From the NCBI GenBank assembly GCA_023380955.1, contig JAMCTB010000002.1, positions 1 to 17,773 on the forward strand: a stretch of 17,773 bases of DNA. The letters run 5' to 3'. This stretch comes from Chloroflexota bacterium (lineage in GTDB: Bacteria > Chloroflexota > UBA6077). Shown here in pieces: positions 13,069 to 17,773 of this stretch. Position numbers and translations under genes: made by a program. The notes below the pieces were generated by a model. The model was not told the origin of the DNA. It searched no databases and saw only the letters and a program-made list of their open reading frames with translations. Positions within the stretch are counted from its first letter, which is position 1; the number at the start of each line of letters is the position of its first letter.

Positions 13069-14939
13069 TTCCCGCCCTTGAGTAACCGCTTGTACATTTC
13101 GGCAATGAGGGGGATGTCGTCTAACTGATGCTCGTGCCCAGAGGGATCGCACCGAATCGTAGGATTGCCTCTAGAATCATGGCCGCACCATCTCGCATCC
13201 GCCATGAAGATATCATAATCCTCTCCCGCGACAGGTACCGTCTTTTCGAGCAATACTACGCATGTTTTGGCATGGGTTCCGCCTTTGCCACTGGTCTTGA
13301 AGAGGGCCTCTGGCATAGAAATTACGGCCAGAATCTTGGCTCGTTGCTGTAGGAACGTAACTACGTACTCGTAAGTGGGCATGCCGAAAACAGCTTCCGG
13401 CAGCACGATGCCTAGTCTTCCGCCAGGCCTGAGAAACTGCAGACATCTCTCCAGGAAGAGAATCTGCGGCGGTTGATCCTCATAGATGACCCCGGTTTTC
13501 CTCAATGCTCCAGTCTTCTTGTCGTGAATCCATTTATAGCCGAGGTCGTATTGAGATAGCACCTCTGCGCCCTTGATAGGTATTTTCGTCCCAAAGGGGG
13601 GATTTGTCATGACAACGTCGAAACTGTTTAGTTGGATCTTGTCCTGGGTGGTATCATGCCACTCCTTGGGCGGGAGGAGACTGTTTTCACAGAATACACC
13701 GCCGCGCCCGTCCCCAATGATAGCCATGTACGCTTTGGTGACCTTCGCTAGAAACGAATCTTTGTCAATTCCGCGGAAGTATCGTGTTGCTACGTCTCTC
13801 TTCCTCAACGCTAGAACTGTCTCGCTCCAGTCCATTTTCTTGGCATGTGCTTCGAGCTTGCGCCATACGTAGTCTAGGGCATTAATGAGGAACCCACCCG
13901 ACCCGCAAGCTGGGTCGATTATCGCCTCGCCCACCGAGGGATCCATGATCTCAATAATCATTCGAATAACATTGCGTGGTGTGAAGAACTGTCCTTCTGA
14001 TCCTCGCAAAGCGGGGCCGATGAACACCTCAAAGGCGTCACCCACCGCGTCACGGTCTGCCTCAGTTATGCAGTAGTTTTGGAGTTCACCGACGACATAA
14101 ACCGCGCTGTTAGCGTCAAGCCGTATCGCGTCGGCCTCGGAGAACACGTCGTTATATTCGTTTTTGACTTTGTTGAACAACTCCAAAAGGCGCGCAAGTA
14201 CGTTTCCGGCAGGCTCGTTGAGGCCACTCCGAAAATTGACCATGCTCTCCCGCCCGGTGTTGATCTCATCATATATCTTGCAGAATAGGATACTGACCAT
14301 CTCTTGGGCTAAAGCCTCATCGCGGGTTATTCCCGTGACGTTGCCCGCGAGATGATTCCTGATGTCTCTGAACACAGTCTTGAGATTAGAAGGCTTTTTC
14401 AAGTCCTTCCGTTGGAAAAGCCCAATGTCCTCTATCCGCTGGCCCCTGCGCGGAATATTGGGCAGATCTTCGTACGTGCGCCTCCCATCGCTGTGAATTA
14501 TCTTGCGAAGATAGGCATGGTCCTGGCCGTTGAACCAGACCCCTATTTCAGCGGGGCTCATGTCCATGTAGAGCTTCAGTTGCGCTACACCGGCCTTTCG
14601 CTCTTTTCTCTTACACTCAACGATAAGGAAGAGATTATCTTCGATTTTGAGGTCCGTCTTGAAAACAGCTATGTCGACAGGGTAGGATTTCTCCTCGTCC
14701 GATGGACGTTTACGGACCCGGAATTGCGGACGTGTTTGAATCTGAGACTTTGAATAGTCGTAATCATCGACCAAACGTCGAGCGAACACTTGGACAGCAT
14801 CGATCTCCTCGGGTGTAGCCCTGACCTGCTTGTTGGAAACGTAGTCGGTTACATATTGCGCTCTGGACTCTGCGATTGTTGCGTCGGTCACGTCTCGGGT
14901 ACCGAATAGATGGCCCTGGCTACTCGCTATTTCATGCAT
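13065..14939 (-). CDS. Fused PD-(D/E)XK nuclease and N6-adenine DNA methylase
   Basis: A 624-aa enzyme. The N-terminal part (about 40-160) looks like an HsdR_N/PD-(D/E)XK nuclease: YPVDIAVF supplies Asp89, and LIVECKRKE supplies Glu108 and Lys110. A helical HsdM-type region follows, with SEGQFFTPRNVIRMI at about 314-328. The methylase has the SAM motif DPACGSGGF (342-350) and catalytic TNPPFG (445-450), then GGRLGIVLPEAVFG. It therefore probably both methylates adenine and cuts, with the adjacent S subunit giving specificity. Size and layout resemble the A subunit of type IIB enzymes such as BcgI; an orphan or type I methylase with an inactive nuclease-like domain is the alternative. AAGGGAAG lies upstream of the ATG. 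No HsdR translocase is present. GC near 48-52% contrasts with about 60% in the next gene. Confidence 0.9.
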   Translation of the reverse strand: MHEIASSQGHLFGTRDVTDATIAESRAQYVTDYVSNKQVRATPEEIDAVQVFARRLVDDYDYSKSQIQTRPQFRVRKRPSDEEKSYPVDIAVFKTDLKIEDNLFLIVECKRKERKAGVAQLKLYMDMSPAEIGVWFNGQDHAYLRKIIHSDGRRTYEDLPNIPRRGQRIEDIGLFQRKDLKKPSNLKTVFRDIRNHLAGNVTGITRDEALAQEMVSILFCKIYDEINTGRESMVNFRSGLNEPAGNVLARLLELFNKVKNEYNDVFSEADAIRLDANSAVYVVGELQNYCITEADRDAVGDAFEVFIGPALRGSEGQFFTPRNVIRMIIEIMDPSVGEAIIDPACGSGGFLINALDYVWRKLEAHAKKMDWSETVLALRKRDVATRYFRGIDKDSFLAKVTKAYMAIIGDGRGGVFCENSLLPPKEWHDTTQDKIQLNSFDVVMTNPPFGTKIPIKGAEVLSQYDLGYKWIHDKKTGALRKTGVIYEDQPPQILFLERCLQFLRPGGRLGIVLPEAVFGMPTYEYVVTFLQQRAKILAVISMPEALFKTSGKGGTHAKTCVVLLEKTVPVAGEDYDIFMADARWCGHDSRGNPTIRCDPSGHEHQLDDIPLIAEMYKRLLKGGK

Positions 14940-15004
14940 CGGCTCTTCCCTTAAATGTGGCCAACGAGATACCGCGTTCTTATGCGGAGCATGTGGCTTA
15001 GTGC

Positions 15005-15033
15005 ATTATAGAGCTTGCGTTGCAGGCCGACAA
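15005..15033 (-). promoter_or_regulatory. Promoter of the restriction-modification operon
   Basis: On the - strand TTGTCG (15033-15028) and a perfect TATAAT (15010-15005) are separated by 17 nt. The transcript would have a leader of about 60 nt before the methylase/nuclease ATG. Confidence 0.6.
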
Positions 15034-15054
15034 CTACATATGAACGTTGCAGGC
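15018..15054. repeat. 10-bp direct repeats flanking the RM promoter -35 box
   Basis: CGTTGCAGGC occurs at 15018-15027 and again at 15045-15054, 27 bp apart. The first copy fills the -10/-35 spacer next to the -35 box, and the second lies 11 nt beyond it. The placement suggests an operator for transcriptional control of the RM genes, as controller proteins do elsewhere, but no controller gene is seen nearby. Confidence 0.5.
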
Positions 15055-15128
15055 GTGTGGCAACATCAGGCGAGGTGTCCGAGGTAGGTCTGCCCTAGCT
15101 ACGGACAGCGGGCATGCGGCAGGCGGGC

Positions 15129-16367
15129 CTAGGAGCCCCCTGCTCCATCCACTTCGACCTCCGGCTGGAGCTTCGGCAGCTCGTTGCGCCGGAGCCAGAA
15201 GCTCGTCCAGCCCCAGACCAGGGCGAACAGCCCGGCGGTGGCGACGAATACGGCCCGCATCCCTAGCTGGGTCACGATGGCGGCGGCCATCAGCGGTCCC
15301 ACCCCGTTGGCCAGGCCGCTGGCGGTGGCGGTGAGGCCATAGGCGGCGCCCCGGCGCTGCTGTGGCACGATCACGGCTACCAGGGCGTTGGCGGTGGGCA
15401 TCAGCCCGCCGAGGAAAACGCCCAGCAGCATCCGCAGCACGAGCAATTGCCAGACCTGTTGCACAAAGCCCTGCGGCAAGTAGGTGATGGCCGCCCCGGC
15501 CAGGCAGATGGGCAGGATAACGGTGCGGCCCACGCGGTCGCTGATCCGGCCGATCACGATCGCGGAGACAGCGCTCACGGCGCCCGTTGCCCCCAGCACT
15601 AAGCCGGCAGCCGTGGCCGCATTCTCCCCGCCGTTCAGCTCGGCGATGAACAGGCTGAGCACGGGACTGACGATGACGCCGCCCAACTGGATAAGGAAGA
15701 CGATGCCGATCAGGATGGGGAAGAAGGCCAGGCCCAGGAGGGCCCGGCTGGTGGCCACGATGCCCTGCTGGATGGCTTCCGGCGCTGGCTGATCGAAGCG
15801 CTCTTTCACCACCTTGATGACGAGGATGGTCCCCATTAGCATAAGGGAGCCCGCGATATAGAAGGATATCCGGTAGCCCAGGGTGTCCGCGGCAACTCCA
15901 CCGATCAGCGGGCCTATGGAGCTGCCGAGGAACATGGCGACCTGTATCAGGCCAAGGGCGAATCCCAGACGGTCCCTGGGTGTGCAGCCGGCCACCAGGG
16001 CGGTGGATGCGGACACGGTGCCCATAAAGACGCCCTGAACAATGCGCAGCGCCAGCAGTTGTTCGGGAGAGGTGACAAAGCCCATCAGGGCGATGGTGAT
16101 ACTGCCAGCCGCCATGGCCCGCACCACCATCGGCTTGCGGCCCCATCGGTCTGCGATATTGCCCCATAAGGGCTGGAACGCGGCCATAGTGAAAGCCGCG
16201 GCGGCGGCGATCACGCCAGCCCATTGAGCGGCCTCGACCGTGTCCTCGACCCCCAACACCTGCACGTACAGGGGTACAAAGGGGAACAAGAAACTATAAG
16301 CTACTGCCGTCAGCGTCTGGCCGACAAACAGGGCAGCCAGGTTGCGCTGCCAGGTCTCAGTCCACAC
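15129..16367 (-). CDS. MFS family efflux transporter
   Basis: A 412-aa major facilitator with about 12 membrane helices. Motif A is GNIADRWGRKPMVVR (69-83) between helices 2 and 3, and its second-half counterpart is GRISDRVGRTVIL. The helix-5 stretch FLGSSIGPLIGGVAAD resembles motif C of drug/proton antiporters. This suggests an inner-membrane multidrug exporter driven by proton influx, of the MdtG/TetA-like type; the substrate cannot be told from sequence. The GTG start has GGGAGG about 6 nt upstream. The last 15 residues are a charged tail. The RM operon lies downstream on the same strand after 189 nt, with its own promoter, so the two are probably independent. Confidence 0.92.
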   Translation of the reverse strand: MWTETWQRNLAALFVGQTLTAVAYSFLFPFVPLYVQVLGVEDTVEAAQWAGVIAAAAAFTMAAFQPLWGNIADRWGRKPMVVRAMAAGSITIALMGFVTSPEQLLALRIVQGVFMGTVSASTALVAGCTPRDRLGFALGLIQVAMFLGSSIGPLIGGVAADTLGYRISFYIAGSLMLMGTILVIKVVKERFDQPAPEAIQQGIVATSRALLGLAFFPILIGIVFLIQLGGVIVSPVLSLFIAELNGGENAATAAGLVLGATGAVSAVSAIVIGRISDRVGRTVILPICLAGAAITYLPQGFVQQVWQLLVLRMLLGVFLGGLMPTANALVAVIVPQQRRGAAYGLTATASGLANGVGPLMAAAIVTQLGMRAVFVATAGLFALVWGWTSFWLRRNELPKLQPEVEVDGAGGS

Positions 16368-16774
16368 GTTTGCCTCCCGCCGTGGTGAGCGCCTTGCCTC
16401 GGAGCAGCGCCTGCATCACCCCCGCGCCGCGCTCGGGTCTGCCAACTCGGCTGGCTGGACCCGCTCCGGCAACTGGTGCACGGCAGCCAGCTCGCTGTCA
16501 GCCGCCAGAATGATTCGCAGCTTGCGCTTCGGCAAAGCCAGCACTCTTGGCTGGGTCATCGTCAGCGAACCAGCAGCATCGTGCCCGTGCCTGTGGAGAC
16601 GGGGCGCATCAAGCGGGGCACGGTCTCCGGTGGCCGCTCGGCGGTAAGGCTGGGATCAGGATTTGCTTTCAGATGACGCTCTTCGGTACCCAGATTGTTA
16701 GGCGCCCTGATTATAGTTGGCCAGGCGTTGACTGACAAGTGAGATTGCGAAATGTTGTTTTCCTTCACCCAAAG
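16368..16774. other. Intergenic region upstream of the MFS gene
   Basis: About 400 nt without a gene I can support. A minus-strand ORF of 47 codons (16416-16559) and another of 68 codons (16562-16768) lack ribosome binding sites and recognisable sequence. The left two thirds is GC-rich and probably holds the MFS leader and promoter. From about 16735 the sequence becomes AT-rich as the phage leader is approached. Confidence 0.5.
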
Positions 16775-16810
16775 TGAATTCTTCTAATAGAACATGTGTA
16801 CTATTTATAA
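16775..16810 (+). promoter_or_regulatory. Shared phage leader, copy 2, with LexA-like box
   Basis: The second copy of the 36-bp element at 5598-5633. The four differences fall in the right half. The core, ATAGAACATGTGTACTAT, retains partial palindromy and fits GAAC-RNRY-GTNC with one mismatch to the Gram-positive LexA consensus. It lies 73 nt before the portal start. Confidence 0.6.
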
Positions 16811-16828
16811 GGGCGTTCCAGGACGCCC
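16811..16828 (+). promoter_or_regulatory. Leader hairpin upstream of the portal gene
   Basis: GGGCGT (16811-16816) pairs with ACGCCC (16823-16828) around TCCAGG, immediately after the LexA-like element. It would sit near the 5' end of the portal transcript. The first leader copy has no equivalent. It could stabilise or attenuate the transcript. Confidence 0.35.
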
Positions 16829-16883
16829 AGATGGAAGGGCGGCCCAATGTAGCCTGTCCAACATCGAACACAGGAGGTGTGGC

Positions 16884-17773
16884 TTGGGATGGCGTGAGGC
16901 ACTGATCGAGCGGTTCTTCGGGGGTGCGATGGAGGCGCGGGTGGAGGAGGCGTCTCTGTCAGAGGAGGACCGCGGCTGGCGGGCGCTGGCCCAACCGGGG
17001 GCGGCCCGCGATATCACCTACACTGAGCAACTGGAAAACCTCCGCGACGCGGCTGAGGCCTACCGGGTCAACCCGCTGGCCTACCGCATCGTCGAGCTGA
17101 CCACGGACTACGTGCTTGGCCTGGGGATGCGGCTGCGGTCCGGTGACGCGGAGGCACAGGTATTTATCGGGGCATTCTGGGAGGCCAACCGGATGGGCAC
17201 GCGGCAGTTCGAGCTATGCACGGAGCTGTCGCTGGCGGGCGAGCTCTTCGTGACGTTTCACACGAATCCCTACGACGGAATGAGCTATGTCCGCTGCATC
17301 CCGGCCTCGGCGATCGATCGCATCGAGACCAACCCGGAGGACATCGAGGACGAGCGGCGATACCACCAGGTGGGGGTGATGCAGCCGGCCCTCTCGCAGA
17401 GCGAGAAGGGGAACGCGAGCATTGGCGCCGCGACGGCGGAGGGACGATGGTGGCCGGCGGAAGACTGCCGGCATTATGCGATCAATCGCCTGGTCGGGGC
17501 GGTGCGCGGCCAGGGGGACCTGGGGCCGTTGCTGCCCTGGCTGCGTCGCTACAAGGACTGGCTCACCGATCGGGTGCGCATCAATAAGTTTAAGGGGGCC
17601 TTCCTCTGGGATGTGAAGCTGACCGGCGCCAGCGAGCGGGCGATCCTGGCGAGGCAGGCGCAACTGTCGGAGCCGCCGAGCCCGGGCTCAGTACTGGTGC
17701 ACAACGAGCGTGAGGAGTGGCGGGCGGTACAGCCACAGATCGACGCTCAGGCCTCCCAGAATGCCCCGATAAA
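16884..17773 (+). CDS. Phage portal protein (3' end outside the window)
   Basis: An open frame of 296 codons runs to the window edge. The TTG at 16884 is chosen because AGGAGG lies exactly 6 nt upstream; the protein then begins MGWREALIERFFGG, like many portal N-termini. Later parts are LAYRIVELTTDYVLGLGMRLR, then TRQFELCTELSLAGELFVTFH, a stretch SYVRCIPASAIDRIETNPED, and LLPWLRRYKDWLTDRVRINKFKGAFLWDVKL. These match the order seen in siphovirus-type portal proteins. The portal is the ring at the capsid vertex through which the terminase pumps DNA. It is normally encoded right after the large terminase, which here lies about 9 kb upstream. The shared leader supports common control. The call rests on recalled family patterns. 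Confidence 0.82.
   Translation, partial: MGWREALIERFFGGAMEARVEEASLSEEDRGWRALAQPGAARDITYTEQLENLRDAAEAYRVNPLAYRIVELTTDYVLGLGMRLRSGDAEAQVFIGAFWEANRMGTRQFELCTELSLAGELFVTFHTNPYDGMSYVRCIPASAIDRIETNPEDIEDERRYHQVGVMQPALSQSEKGNASIGAATAEGRWWPAEDCRHYAINRLVGAVRGQGDLGPLLPWLRRYKDWLTDRVRINKFKGAFLWDVKLTGASERAILARQAQLSEPPSPGSVLVHNEREEWRAVQPQIDAQASQNAPI

Noticed and set aside
13069..13152. N-terminal extension of the specificity subunit
   Set aside because: The 28 extra residues overlap the methylase 3' end in another frame. The ATGA junction at 13065-13068 gives a better start.
15034..16224. 396-codon minus-strand frame overlapping the MFS gene
   Set aside because: Same strand, different frame. Its Arg/Gly/His/Pro-rich product is a shadow of the clear 12-helix transporter.
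16416..16559. 47-codon minus-strand ORF upstream of the MFS gene
   Set aside because: No ribosome binding site and no recognisable family; it may be part of the MFS leader.
16805..17663. Minus-strand ORFs opposite the portal gene
   Set aside because: Shadows of the open + frame from 16884, whose sequence follows the portal pattern throughout.

Overview
The window looks like a piece of a GC-rich (about 60% by eye) chromosome from an uncultured bacterium, most likely Chloroflexota. That assignment is an inference. It rests on a MoxR/DUF58/DUF4129 operon, a secreted protein with GFFPQT...GYP...FQR..LQ units of a style common in that phylum, strong AGGAGG-type ribosome binding sites that often serve GTG or TTG starts, and short palindromic repeats inserted inside coding sequence. 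No rRNA, tRNA, CRISPR array, integrase or transposase was seen.

Layout. Positions 1-613 hold no convincing gene, but contain hairpin-rich repeat sequence and a perfect 19-bp inverted repeat. From 614 to 4686 runs a compact + strand operon: MoxR AAA+ ATPase, DUF58 protein and DUF4129 membrane protein. The DUF58 gene carries three in-frame palindromic repeats in a C-terminal loop. A convergent gene (4751-5386) encodes a membrane-anchored extracytoplasmic protein that appears to begin at a rare ATT codon. From 5598 to 7892 lies a phage DNA-packaging block: a small-terminase-like protein, a 70-aa membrane protein, a 62-aa repeat-bearing ORF and the large terminase, the last three chained by ATGA overlaps.

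From 7893 to 16774 come genes that are not phage structural genes. All but marC are on the - strand, and several have their own promoters: doxX, a toxin/DUF2283 antitoxin-like pair, marC, a secreted repeat protein, a two-gene restriction-modification system (nuclease-methylase fusion plus twin-TRD specificity subunit) and an MFS exporter. The RM genes have visibly lower GC than their neighbours, which suggests transfer. At 16884 the phage theme resumes with a portal protein that runs off the window end.

The terminase block and the portal gene are each preceded by the same 36-bp leader (32/36 identical). Its core resembles a Gram-positive LexA box (GAAC-RNRY-GTNC). Terminase and portal are normally adjacent. 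Here they are about 9 kb apart, separated by defence and transport genes, yet share one control element. This split, possibly SOS-controlled packaging module with a cargo island is the most interesting feature of the window. It could be a prophage with cargo inserted between terminase and portal, or a domesticated, gene-transfer-agent-like dispersed locus.
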